DNA from: Desulfopila aestuarii DSM 18488
GTDB taxonomy: Bacteria; Desulfobacterota; Desulfobulbia; Desulfobulbales; Desulfocapsaceae
Length of the DNA: 64,000 nucleotides
Assembly (NCBI RefSeq): GCF_900143695.1
Contig: NZ_FRFE01000001.1
Location: forward strand, 366,917 to 430,916
Reading direction: 5' to 3'
Part shown: positions 35,768 through 44,000 of the stretch, in pieces
Layout: the number at the start of each line of letters is the position of its first letter
Numbering within the stretch: the first letter of the stretch is position 1
Translations under genes and position numbers: made by a program
The notes under the pieces: model-generated
What the model was told of the DNA's origin: nothing
Seen by the model: the letters and a program-made list of their open reading frames with translations, nothing else
The model's database searches: none

Positions 35768-36523
35768 ATGAAAATGAGACTTATCGCTGTGATGATGGTG
35801 TTATTGTCGGTTGCTTCCATGTGCATGGCCGAAGAAAAAGTGATTACGGCAGCTGCAGATCCATATCCACCTTTTGTGGATCAGTCAGACCCGCAGGAGG
35901 GCCTGTCACTAGCGATTATCCGAGCTGCGTACAAGACCCAGGGATATACTGTGAAAATGGATTTTATTCCGTGGGTAAGGGCTAAGACTCAGGTCGTAGA
36001 GGGAAAAATTGATATCCTCCCTGATGTTTGGATGAACGATGAGAATCTGAAAATCATGCAGTTCAGTGAGCCATACGCCGTTAACACTATTAAATTTATT
36101 AAAAATGTTGATGACCCCTTTGACTACACAGGCCTAGAGAGCCTGAAAGGTAAAAAAATCGGGACGATAAGGGGCTACGTCTACAATGAAGATTTTGCTG
36201 AGCCAAAAGATTTTACCCGGGATGATGTCGTCGACTTTATCACCAACGTGAAAAAATTACTCGTAAAACGCATTGACCTGACATTGGAAGATGAAATCGT
36301 GGCAAAGGCGCAGATCGCGAAAACCGACCCGTCAATGCTGACGAAAATAACGTTTGTTGAAAAACCCCTGGATAGTAAAAATTTGTATCTGACCACCGGC
36401 CTTGCCAACCCTCGCCATCAAGAGATCGTAGATGCCTTTAACAAAGGGCTGACAGAGATAAAAGCGAGCGGGGAGTTTGCCAAGATCATGGAAAGCTACG
36501 GTATTACGGATACTGCGAAATAG
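35768..36523 (+). CDS. Amino-acid-type ABC solute-binding protein (SBP_bac_3)
   Basis: 251 residues. The signal peptide is MKMRLIAVMMVLLSVASMCMA. The mature protein begins EEKVITAAADPYPPFVDQSD, and GLSLAIIRAAYKTQGYTVKM and DILPDVWMNDENLKIMQFSE follow. This is the standard family-3 periplasmic binding-protein plan. No permease or ATPase gene adjoins it, so it may be an orphan receptor or sensor protein, as several family-3 proteins are in Desulfobacterota. The ATG follows AGAAGAGAG. The substrate cannot be stated. Confidence 0.9.
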   Translation: MKMRLIAVMMVLLSVASMCMAEEKVITAAADPYPPFVDQSDPQEGLSLAIIRAAYKTQGYTVKMDFIPWVRAKTQVVEGKIDILPDVWMNDENLKIMQFSEPYAVNTIKFIKNVDDPFDYTGLESLKGKKIGTIRGYVYNEDFAEPKDFTRDDVVDFITNVKKLLVKRIDLTLEDEIVAKAQIAKTDPSMLTKITFVEKPLDSKNLYLTTGLANPRHQEIVDAFNKGLTEIKASGEFAKIMESYGITDTAK

Positions 36524-36578
36524 ATAGAGCGAGACAAAACAGCAAGAAGGTTTTGAGCGATTGCCTTCATGATGCTTT

Positions 36579-36615
36579 TTCAGGGGACAGAAAAGATTTT
36601 TTTCTGTCCCCTGAA
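36579..36615. repeat. REP-like or terminator palindrome, 16-bp perfect stem
   Basis: TTCAGGGGACAGAAAA (36579-36594) and its exact complement (36600-36615) enclose a five-base loop (GATTT). Located 56 bases after the binding-protein stop, it could be a bidirectional terminator. The GGGGACAG core resembles REP-type palindromes seen repeatedly in deltaproteobacterial intergenic spacers, but only one copy is visible here. Confidence 0.55.
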
Positions 36616-36715
36616 TTGTTTGTGCAATTATCTATTTGGTTCAAGTAAAGACCAGCTCACGATAACTATTTGGTTTCGAAAAATTGATTGTACATGGTAG
36701 AGAGGGTGAATAATT

Positions 36716-36732
36716 GTTCCGACGGTCGGAAC
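36716..36732. promoter_or_regulatory. Perfect 17-bp operator-like palindrome upstream of hpt
   Basis: GTTCCGAC, one base (G), then GTCGGAAC form a perfect dyad 43 bases before the hpt ATG. TTCCGA/TCGGAA half-sites of this style are bound by TetR-type repressors. No regulator gene adjoins it, so the binding protein is unknown. Confidence 0.5.
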
Positions 36733-36775
36733 GCGACGTGACAACCTTTTGAGACTTTTACTCCAGGGAGGATAT

Positions 36776-37309
36776 ATGCTGGAGACAAACATAAAAGAGA
36801 TACTTGTAACAGAAGAAGAAATAGCAAAAACTGTTGAACGGCTCGGTGGTGAAATTACCGCCCACTATCAGGGTATTGAGCGAGAACTGGTGGTGATTGG
36901 GCTTTTGCGTGGCTCTTTTATCTTCATGGCGGATCTGGTGCGGGAGATCAAGCTACCCCTGGTAGTTGATTTTATGACTGTTTCCAGTTATGGCGACGGC
37001 ACGGTGAGTAGTGGCGACGTCAAGATCGTCATGGATCTTGACATGTCCATCGAGGGTCGCGACGTGCTGCTGGTTGAAGATATCGTCGATACCGGTAATA
37101 CCTTTTCCAAGGTGATCCGGATGATGAATAACCGTAAACCGCGCTCGCTTGCGATCTGCAGTTTTCTGAACAAACCTGAGTGCCGAACCGCTGAGGTGAC
37201 GATCGATTTCTGTGGGATGGACATTCCCAACAAATTCGTGGTGGGCTATGGGCTTGACTGCGCCCAGGTCTACCGGAATCTTCCCTATGTTGGTGTGCTG
37301 GGAGAATAG
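36776..37309 (+). CDS. hpt: Hypoxanthine phosphoribosyltransferase
   Basis: 177 residues from the ATG at 36776, after AGGGAGGATAT. The PRPP-binding motif DVLLVEDIVDTGNTFSK (about 99-115) and VVIGLLRGSFIFMADLVREI are characteristic of hypoxanthine phosphoribosyltransferases, as is VVDFMTVSSYGDGT. It converts hypoxanthine (and often guanine) plus PRPP to IMP/GMP in purine salvage. It stands alone, with a perfect palindrome just upstream that may regulate it. Confidence 0.94.
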   Translation: MLETNIKEILVTEEEIAKTVERLGGEITAHYQGIERELVVIGLLRGSFIFMADLVREIKLPLVVDFMTVSSYGDGTVSSGDVKIVMDLDMSIEGRDVLLVEDIVDTGNTFSKVIRMMNNRKPRSLAICSFLNKPECRTAEVTIDFCGMDIPNKFVVGYGLDCAQVYRNLPYVGVLGE

Positions 37310-37323
37310 GTGATTCTTTGCGA

Positions 37324-37356
37324 CTGCCGCCTTCCGGTTTACCGGTGTGGCGGCAG
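37324..37356. terminator. GC-rich hairpin between hpt and the DUF423 gene
   Basis: CTGCCGCC (37324-37331) pairs with GGCGGCAG (37349-37356), with an inner CCGG/CCGG pair. It lies 14 bases beyond the hpt stop and overlaps the last codons of the convergent DUF423 gene. No T-run is present. Confidence 0.4.
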
Positions 37357-37719
37357 CTTCAGGCCGGCCAATACCATGGCCAGCCATCCCGCCAGGAAAA
37401 ACGTGCCGCCAAGCGGAGTCAGGTAACCTGCAGAAATCCCGGTAAAGACCATGAAATAGAGACTGCCGGGAAAAAGCAGCGTACCGGCAATGAAGCACCA
37501 GCCGGCCGCAGTCAGCAGTCGGCGCGGCTCTTGCCAGACACCTAAGGCTATGGCTGTTGCAATGAGTGCCAGGCCATGGAGAAACTGGTAACGAACAGCC
37601 TTTTCCAGCCAGACCCTGGCCAGCTCGTTGAAGGTGCTTGATTCGTGGCCGGTCGCGGCACCCATGGCCACTGCCAGACCGGCCAGCAAGGCGCCTGTAG
37701 TGAAGAAAAATCGATGCAT
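37339..37719 (-). CDS. DUF423 family small membrane protein
   Basis: 126 residues with four membrane segments. The DUF423 features are clear: LLAGLAVAMGAATGH near the N-terminus, EKAVRYQFLHGLALIATAIA, then AGWCFIAGTLLFPGSLYF and LTPLGGTFFLAGW. The family (YwdK/YgdD-like) is widespread and its function is unknown. It is convergent with hpt and is separated from the upstream sensor kinase gene by 39 bases on the same strand, but unlikely to be functionally linked to it. Confidence 0.88.
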   Translation of the reverse strand: MHRFFFTTGALLAGLAVAMGAATGHESSTFNELARVWLEKAVRYQFLHGLALIATAIALGVWQEPRRLLTAAGWCFIAGTLLFPGSLYFMVFTGISAGYLTPLGGTFFLAGWLAMVLAGLKLPPHR

Positions 37720-37758
37720 AGGGATTGTGTTGGATTAAAAAAATGCAACGTATTGATG

Positions 37759-39894
37759 TTATGCTGCTTCTGTTGGTTCAAGGCACTGGCGAAGCGCAGT
37801 GCCGATCGTTTTTAACAGGTACGGCTTTTTAATATACATCAGCGCACCCAGCCTGAGCGCTTCCCGGACCCTGACGGTTTCCGAGTAGCCGCTGGCGATG
37901 ATCACTTTCTGTTCAGGATACAGATCTCGGATAAGCCGGTAGGTGTCAAGACCGTCGATGCCAGGTTCCATGATCATATCGAGGATTACTATATCCGGAA
38001 AAGATGAGGAGTGCTGCAGAAAGAGAAGCGCTTCCTCACCGCTTGCCGCCAGGTGCACCCTGTAGTTGAGAGCGGCCAGGGTGGCCTGGGCAATTTGCCG
38101 CTGTTGTTCGCTGTCATCAACGATCAGCACGGACTCACCTTTGCCGAGGATTTCCCTGTGCGGTTCAATAGTTTCCTGTTTGACCAGACTGTCACGGGAG
38201 CTGGGAAAGATGAGCCGGAAGGTGGTGGGGGAGCCAGGTTTGCTGTCGATGGTGATATGGCCGCCATGATCCTGGACGGTCCCCCATACCACGGCCATAC
38301 CGAGGCCTGTGCCACTTTTTCCCATCACCTTTTTGGTGTAGAACGGCTCGAAAATGCGCTGTTGATCTTCCTCCGAGATGCCGGAACCATTGTCGCTCAC
38401 CTGGAGGATAACATACTCCCCTTCAGGGATCTTGTTGTCCGTAAAGGTCTTCCCTTCCAGACAGGTGTTTTCGGTGGTGACGATGATACGGTCGGCACCC
38501 GCTTCGACGCTATTGAGCACCAGATTCATCAGTGCATTTTTCAGGTGCAGTGCTGATCCTTTCAGATTGAGGAGATCCGGCTGCAGTTTGGTGATGATGG
38601 TGATGCCGTCATGGCTGCCGATAAGCCTTTCATGTTCCGGTGATTTCAGATATTCGGCGACAAGGGGGTTGAGGTTGATCGTCTCTTTCTGGACCACGCC
38701 TCTTCGCGCCATGTTCAACAAATCCTGGACGATAGCAGCCGCTTTTTCACCGGATTCACGGATAGTGGCTATGGGGCGCCTGAGCGGGCTCTTGTCATCG
38801 ATCATGGTCAGCAGCAGGTCGGGGTAACTGACGATGCCGGAGAGTACATTGTTCAGATCATGAGCCACACCGCCGGCAAGGAGACCGAGCGCTTCCATTT
38901 TTCGCGAATTCTGCAGCTGTTCTTCCAGCACCTTTTTGGACTGCTCAATATCATGCTGCTGGGTTATATCCCTCAGTGACCCGACGATCTGAAATAGGTT
39001 ACTACCAGAGCCCATGGTGAGAATAGCGTTCATTGAGAAGTAGTGGCGAACCCCGTCCCGGGCATGCATGCTGATCTGAAAATCTTTCACGTTACCATAC
39101 GTTTCCAGCTGGTGAGAGAGGTGGTCGATGTCTTTCTGGCGAAAACCGAGAAAGCGGAGCGAGCGGCCGATCAACCTGGAACGGGGATACTGCAGGGTCG
39201 TCTTTACCGATGGACTGATCTCGAGGATTCTGCCTTCCGGCGAAAGCGAAAAGAAGATATCCTGAATATTGTCGAAAATGGCCCGATAGCGTGTCTCACT
39301 TTCCCTGAGGGCCTTTGTCCGTTGACTGACCTTTTGCTCAAGATTGCCGAGTAGTTCTTTCAACTGCAGTTCGGCACCTTTTCGTTGATGTATTTCATGG
39401 CTGAGCTGCTGGTTCATTGCCTCAATTTTCTCTTTTTGGAGACAGGCAATGCAGGAGTCGGCGAGTTTTTTGTTGAGCTGTTTCAGCGAAAAGAGGGTTC
39501 TTGCCTCGAGAGGTTGGCTACTGCGGATAAGCAGCAGCAGGCCGAAATCGGGAAGCAGGGTGATGTGGAAGTGGTGCCGGTCGTCGATCGAGCCGCTGAG
39601 CGGCAGGGTGTTCTGAAAACTGTCCAGCTCTTCATGGTTGAATGCTGTCGGTAGTTGGCCAAGGATAGAGGTGTAGACAGGGTTTTTATTGGTGTTTCTT
39701 GGAATCGCGAAACAGGGGACATAGTTATAGCAACCGTTTTGTAATTGCAGTTCCAGTACCATGCCGGTGGCGCAGCTGAGCTTGCGCAGGTAGGCCGACA
39801 GGGCGGTCTGCAACATTTTCTGCAGGTCCAGGCTGTTGCCAATGGCCATGGCAATTTCAAAGTAAATCTGTATTTCCAGGGCCTTAAAGTTCAT
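37759..39894 (-). CDS. Hybrid PAS histidine kinase with C-terminal receiver
   Basis: 711 residues without membrane segments. An N-terminal sensory region (about 1-165) precedes a coiled segment, a PAS domain (about 200-320: IFDNIQDIFFSLSPEGRILE), a kinase core with GLLAGGVAHDLNNVLSGIVS (H-box near 345), LNAL-type N box (LMNLVLNSVEAGADR), G boxes (GKSGTGLGMAVVWGTVQDHG), and a receiver at the C-terminus (VLIVDDSEQQRQ, phosphoacceptor in IVILDMIMEPGID). Cytoplasmic. Its start overlaps the stop of the FIST gene by four bases, so the two are almost certainly one sensor unit; the FIST protein probably feeds input to it. Confidence 0.92.
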   Translation of the reverse strand: MNFKALEIQIYFEIAMAIGNSLDLQKMLQTALSAYLRKLSCATGMVLELQLQNGCYNYVPCFAIPRNTNKNPVYTSILGQLPTAFNHEELDSFQNTLPLSGSIDDRHHFHITLLPDFGLLLLIRSSQPLEARTLFSLKQLNKKLADSCIACLQKEKIEAMNQQLSHEIHQRKGAELQLKELLGNLEQKVSQRTKALRESETRYRAIFDNIQDIFFSLSPEGRILEISPSVKTTLQYPRSRLIGRSLRFLGFRQKDIDHLSHQLETYGNVKDFQISMHARDGVRHYFSMNAILTMGSGSNLFQIVGSLRDITQQHDIEQSKKVLEEQLQNSRKMEALGLLAGGVAHDLNNVLSGIVSYPDLLLTMIDDKSPLRRPIATIRESGEKAAAIVQDLLNMARRGVVQKETINLNPLVAEYLKSPEHERLIGSHDGITIITKLQPDLLNLKGSALHLKNALMNLVLNSVEAGADRIIVTTENTCLEGKTFTDNKIPEGEYVILQVSDNGSGISEEDQQRIFEPFYTKKVMGKSGTGLGMAVVWGTVQDHGGHITIDSKPGSPTTFRLIFPSSRDSLVKQETIEPHREILGKGESVLIVDDSEQQRQIAQATLAALNYRVHLAASGEEALLFLQHSSSFPDIVILDMIMEPGIDGLDTYRLIRDLYPEQKVIIASGYSETVRVREALRLGALMYIKKPYLLKTIGTALRQCLEPTEAA

Positions 39895-41015
39895 CGTTTT
39901 GCCAGGACTGCCATAACCGAAGTTTTGTTGTACAGCTCAAGATAGTCGGTGCCGGAATTGGCGATTTCACCCATGGAGCAGATGCCGACGAGGGGTTGGC
40001 CAGTGGTGCTGACCACATCGAGTTCTTTTTGAAAATTTGTGTCCAGAACAATGACACGTGAGATGCAATCGACAAAAAAGCACAGGCCGACGGTGTCATC
40101 GGCAGGCAGTGCCTGCAGGCTCAGACGGAGGGATTCTGCAGCTGCCTCAATGAGATGATTTTCCTCAGCCTGCATGATAGAGATGAATGCGCCTTCCTGG
40201 ATCTCACCGATACAGACCAGTGATCCATCAGTTTCGACCTGATAAGGGTCTCTGATGATCTGTTCCCCGCCCAGCCGACTGATGCCGAAGGGATGATATT
40301 TGGAAACGTCGAAAAAGCTTTCCCTGTTGCAGTGGATTCCTGTTTTTTCAAAGATGGTCTTTCGGTAAAAATCAAACGCCGGTTCCCATTCGATAGTCTG
40401 GACGGCACTTGGGCCGATGCCGGTCACCTGATATGGACCGGACATTTCCTGCCAGCCATGGCCGACACCGATCCCGCTTGGTGTGGACAGAAAGGTCAAT
40501 ACCGCGGCATCCATCACCATGCCTGCATTGGTGAGGATATAGGGCTTTCGTTCCATGGAAAGCGAACCGGCTCCACCGCCGACATAGTTGAAGTCGAGGC
40601 CGAAGACATTGAATAAGCTTTCGATAAAGGAAGAGATACGGGGAGCAAAACCGTCCACCAAGAGGATGAGGGTACGCACTTCGCTGCTGTCTGGGAGCTT
40701 TTGATCGAGAATATGTTCAAAATCGGCATCCGGGTCCCTGAGGTGGTGGATGGTCTCGATGGTGACCACATCCGGCAGACCGATCACCAGAGTTCCTTTA
40801 TCATGCAGTTTCGTGTTGTGAATAATTCTTGGAAAGATTCCGCCTGCCAGCGCTACCTTAGTCTGCTGTAGGATCGGGTCGATCGCTTCCGGGGTAAAAT
40901 CATTAGCAGCACAGCTGAGCACAAGAAGGCCGGAGATGTTGTCATCTTGAGATGCCTGACGCAGGCACTGTTCGAGCCCTGTGGCTGTTCCTTCCGGATC
41001 AAAGTAGATCGTCAT
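39891..41015 (-). CDS. FIST domain sensor protein
   Basis: 374 residues, soluble. N-terminal FIST (about 25-225) and C-terminal FIST_C parts are recognised from ISGLLVLSCAANDF, LVIGLPDVVTIETIH, VGGGAGSLSMERKPYILT and GIGVGHGWQEM. The C-terminus has ADDTVGLCFFVDCISRV and VGICSMGEIANSG. FIST domains are predicted small-ligand (possibly amino acid) sensors in signal transduction. The ATG follows AGGAGGACTTAC. It is coupled by a four-base overlap to the PAS hybrid kinase, a typical FIST-kinase pair. The ligand is unknown. Confidence 0.88.
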   Translation of the reverse strand: MTIYFDPEGTATGLEQCLRQASQDDNISGLLVLSCAANDFTPEAIDPILQQTKVALAGGIFPRIIHNTKLHDKGTLVIGLPDVVTIETIHHLRDPDADFEHILDQKLPDSSEVRTLILLVDGFAPRISSFIESLFNVFGLDFNYVGGGAGSLSMERKPYILTNAGMVMDAAVLTFLSTPSGIGVGHGWQEMSGPYQVTGIGPSAVQTIEWEPAFDFYRKTIFEKTGIHCNRESFFDVSKYHPFGISRLGGEQIIRDPYQVETDGSLVCIGEIQEGAFISIMQAEENHLIEAAAESLRLSLQALPADDTVGLCFFVDCISRVIVLDTNFQKELDVVSTTGQPLVGICSMGEIANSGTDYLELYNKTSVMAVLAKR

Positions 41016-41134
41016 GTAAGTCCTCCTGGATATCCCCTTACGGGTACTGTGCTGGAACCTCTATAATCAGCGTATCATAAAACGTGTTTTGATCACAAAT
41101 GCTTTAAAAAGAGGGGGCCTGAGGGGAGATCGAG

Positions 41135-42400
41135 TCAACCAAATGTGCGAATCAGCACCTGGCTGAGCCACGGGAAATAGGTGATAACGACAAGTGTAAT
41201 GAGGAGCAGGGCAAGAAAAGGCAGCGTTGAGCGGTAGAGCTCTACGATGGGTTTTTCAAACCGGTAGGAGGCGAGAAAGAGATTCAACCCCACCGGTGGG
41301 GTGCAGTAGCCGATCTGCAGGTTGGTGAGAAAAATGATACCAAGATGGATGGGATCAACCCCATAGCCATTGGCGATAGGCAGGATGAGCGGCACCACCA
41401 GCACCAAAGCGGAAAAGATGTCGAGCATGGCGCCGACGATAAGGAGAAAGATGTTCAACAACAGCAGGAAGGTGTATTTGCTGTCAATATATTCACGGAT
41501 GAACTCAAAAAGTCGCATCGGCACTTCCTGGTCGACCAGGTAGTTGGTCGAGGCCATGGAGGCTGCCAGAATCACAAGAATGCCGCCAAAGAGCATCATC
41601 GATTTACTCATGATACCGGGCAGGGCCGAAATCTTGATGTCCCGATAGATGAGTACTTCGACGATCAGTACATAGAGGCAGGTGACGGCCGCTGCCTCTC
41701 CGGCCACGAAAAAACCGCCATAGATGCCGCCAAGGATAATCACCGGCAGTGGCAGTTCCCAGGCGGACTGGCGCAAGGCGGAAAGTGCATCTTTGCCGGA
41801 ATAGCGTTGCTTGTTATCTGGTGCTGTCGGGCTTTGGCGCATGGAGTAAGCCGCCAGCAACACGAGCATCAGGAGGCCCGGCAGAATACCGGCCAGAAAG
41901 AGATGGTCGATACGGGTCTCGGAAATGACTCCGTAGAGTATAAGCGGCAGGCTCGGTGGAAATAAGAGACCAAGGCTGCCGGAAGAGGTGATTAACCCCA
42001 TGGAAAAACGTTCGTTATAGCCATCCTTAATGAGAGCGGGGAGCAGCAGGCCGCCGAGAGCGAATATGGTCACGCCCGAGGCGCCGGTAAATGCGGTGAA
42101 GACCGCGCAGACGGCAAGAGAAACCACGGCGAGCCCGCCGGGCATCCAGCCCAGGAAGATCCGGGAGAGCATGAGGATACGCTCTGGCGCCTTGCTCTCT
42201 GAGAGGAGGGTACCGGCGAAGATAAAGAGCGGCAGGGAAATGAGCATCGGCGTGTCGGCGAGCCGCGACATCTCGATTACCACCACTGAAAGGTCAATAT
42301 CCACAGAAGAAAAGGAGATGAGGGCCAGCGCCGAGATAACCAGAAAAAGTGGCGCACCTAAGATTGCGAGGAGAAGGGTAATGATTTTAAACAGTGTCAT
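41135..42400 (-). CDS. dctM: TRAP transporter large membrane subunit (DctM type)
   Basis: 421 residues with about twelve hydrophobic segments. DctM hallmarks are SSGSLGLLFPPSLPLILYGV, GVTIFALGGLLLPALI, DIFSALVLVVPLILPIANGY, and LTNLQIGYCTPPVGLNLFLAS, the last being diagnostic for TRAP large subunits. It forms the sodium-driven translocation channel with DctQ. It overlaps dctQ by four bases. No signal for a particular substrate is visible; neighbouring genes suggest a dicarboxylate or other organic acid, but this is not certain. Confidence 0.95.
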   Translation of the reverse strand: MTLFKIITLLLAILGAPLFLVISALALISFSSVDIDLSVVVIEMSRLADTPMLISLPLFIFAGTLLSESKAPERILMLSRIFLGWMPGGLAVVSLAVCAVFTAFTGASGVTIFALGGLLLPALIKDGYNERFSMGLITSSGSLGLLFPPSLPLILYGVISETRIDHLFLAGILPGLLMLVLLAAYSMRQSPTAPDNKQRYSGKDALSALRQSAWELPLPVIILGGIYGGFFVAGEAAAVTCLYVLIVEVLIYRDIKISALPGIMSKSMMLFGGILVILAASMASTNYLVDQEVPMRLFEFIREYIDSKYTFLLLLNIFLLIVGAMLDIFSALVLVVPLILPIANGYGVDPIHLGIIFLTNLQIGYCTPPVGLNLFLASYRFEKPIVELYRSTLPFLALLLITLVVITYFPWLSQVLIRTFG

Positions 42401-42915
42401 TGCCTCACTCCTGTGGTGCTCTTATGGCCCTGCAATATGGTTGTAGTGGTGGTGAAAACCAGGGCCAGATAGCGCAGGGTGATCAGTAAAAAAGCCAAGG
42501 GAAATATCATGTTCCAGCCCCAGGTGGGGATATCCAGGAGACCGGGACTACCGTATTCGATCTCACTTTGTATGAAAAGGATCGAAGCCCAGGTGAGAAA
42601 TCCGGAGGTGATCAGGGCGAACAGATGGCAGGCCAGTTGAACCAGTGGTTGCAGTTTTTCCGGCAGCAGGTAGCCGGCGAGATCAAGGGCGATATGTTCA
42701 CCGCGCGAGGTGGCCATGGAGGCCCCGAGCAGGCCGCTCCAGAGAACCAGATACCGCAAGAGCGGATCGGCCCAGAGCAACCCGCCACCAAAGAAGGTCC
42801 TCAGTGCGATCTGTACGCATGCCAGTACGATCATGAAGCCCAAAAGCAGGCAAAGCACCAGCTCCTCGAATCGGGCTCCTTTCTGCGCGAGCGATGATCT
42901 CTTCGGTTTGGTCAT
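42397..42915 (-). CDS. dctQ: TRAP transporter small membrane subunit (DctQ type)
   Basis: 172 residues from the ATG at 42915; a GTG at 42954 would overlap the DctP end, so I prefer the later start. It has four hydrophobic segments: LVLCLLLGFMIVLACVQIAL, LLRYLVLWSGLLGASMATSR, a third in LITSGFLTWASILFIQS, and a fourth in FPLAFLLITLRYLALVF. It contains the family phrase RGEHIALDLAGYLLPEKLQP. It pairs with DctM (four-base overlap) and follows DctP by ten bases, completing the classical P-Q-M TRAP order. Confidence 0.93.
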   Translation of the reverse strand: MTKPKRSSLAQKGARFEELVLCLLLGFMIVLACVQIALRTFFGGGLLWADPLLRYLVLWSGLLGASMATSRGEHIALDLAGYLLPEKLQPLVQLACHLFALITSGFLTWASILFIQSEIEYGSPGLLDIPTWGWNMIFPLAFLLITLRYLALVFTTTTTILQGHKSTTGVRQ

Positions 42916-42925
42916 GGCGGATGGA

Positions 42926-43951
42926 TCAATGCCCGCTTGTTTTATGGGCAGCACGATATGTGTCGAGAATCTTCATCATCTTGTTGTAGGTTGCTTCCGA
43001 GAAAGCGCTGCCCATTGCTTTATCTATCGTTTTCTGGCGAAAGGTCTGGAGCTCTCGGAGCGAATCGGGATTGGCTTTTACAAAGGTGACACCCTGCTTT
43101 TTCAGCACCAGGTTTGATTCGTCGTTTGATTTACGGGTCTCCTCGATCAGTACCGAGAAATGTTTGGCGGCCGATTCCCGGATAATCGTGGCATATTTTG
43201 GCGGCAGTTTGTCAAATTTCTTTTTATCCAGCAAAAAGACGCCATAGGCGTAGCCGAAGGGGTTATCGGTTACGTATTTGGCCTTGGTGAACCATTGCAG
43301 CACAATCGAGCCGTAGAGCGAATTGAAAACGGTATCGATCAGCCCGGTCTGCAATGAGGAGAGGACATCGGGGATGGAAAGCTGTACCGGAGAGAGGCCG
43401 ATCTGGTCTATGAAGGTTGCCGCCAATGGGTCGCCGGCGGGAATCCATATGGTGGATTTTTTCAATTCTTCGGTACTGACCACCGGTTTGGTGGACATCG
43501 TATAGATAAAACCGACCTCGGTTCTGGCGATGAATTCAAGTCCCTGTTTGCTGAACTGCTCTTGGAACAGTGGCATGAGGCCTTCACTCACCGCATCAAC
43601 TTCCTGGTAATTGTTAAACAGAAAAGGAATGGACATGATGCGGAAATCCGGGACAACCGAGGCGATACCGGTCATGGTGAAACCGCCGCCGTGGAGCTGG
43701 CCCACCCGCATTTTGCGATACATGGCCTGATCGTCACCCATGATCCCGCCGGCATAGACCCGAAAACCTACTTCTCCGCCGGTTTTTTCGGTGACTTCCT
43801 TGGTGAACTTTTCAAACTGGGTTACCCAGACCGAGCCATCCGGAGCAAGGGAGGCGATCTTGAAAAGGTGTTTGGGACCGGCCTGAGCACTGTTTACACC
43901 GAGACTGCTGTTCAGCAACAGTGTCATGAGTACAACTATAATGAATCGCAT
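42926..43951 (-). CDS. dctP: TRAP transporter solute-binding protein (DctP type)
   Basis: 341 residues from the ATG at 43951, with GGAG six bases upstream; the longer frame to 44089 overlaps the TatT gene and is not used. The signal peptide is MRFIIVVLMTLLLNSSLG, ending SAQA. The mature body has DctP features: KIASLAPDGSVWVTQFEKFT, FRVYAGGIMGDDQAMYRKMR, and IPFLFNNYQEVDAVSEG. The conserved Arg-containing selectivity segment is within the FIARTEVGFIY region. The binding site suits an organic acid anion. It is the periplasmic receptor of the TRAP system encoded downstream. Confidence 0.94.
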   Translation of the reverse strand: MRFIIVVLMTLLLNSSLGVNSAQAGPKHLFKIASLAPDGSVWVTQFEKFTKEVTEKTGGEVGFRVYAGGIMGDDQAMYRKMRVGQLHGGGFTMTGIASVVPDFRIMSIPFLFNNYQEVDAVSEGLMPLFQEQFSKQGLEFIARTEVGFIYTMSTKPVVSTEELKKSTIWIPAGDPLAATFIDQIGLSPVQLSIPDVLSSLQTGLIDTVFNSLYGSIVLQWFTKAKYVTDNPFGYAYGVFLLDKKKFDKLPPKYATIIRESAAKHFSVLIEETRKSNDESNLVLKKQGVTFVKANPDSLRELQTFRQKTIDKAMGSAFSEATYNKMMKILDTYRAAHKTSGH

Positions 43952-44000
43952 ATTTTTCTCCGCTTTGTTTCCATGTTGCAACTTAAGTATTTCTCTCTTC

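Noticed and set aside
36953..37498. Minus-strand frame opposite hpt
   Set aside because: The plus-strand gene has intact PRPP motifs; the antisense frame has none.
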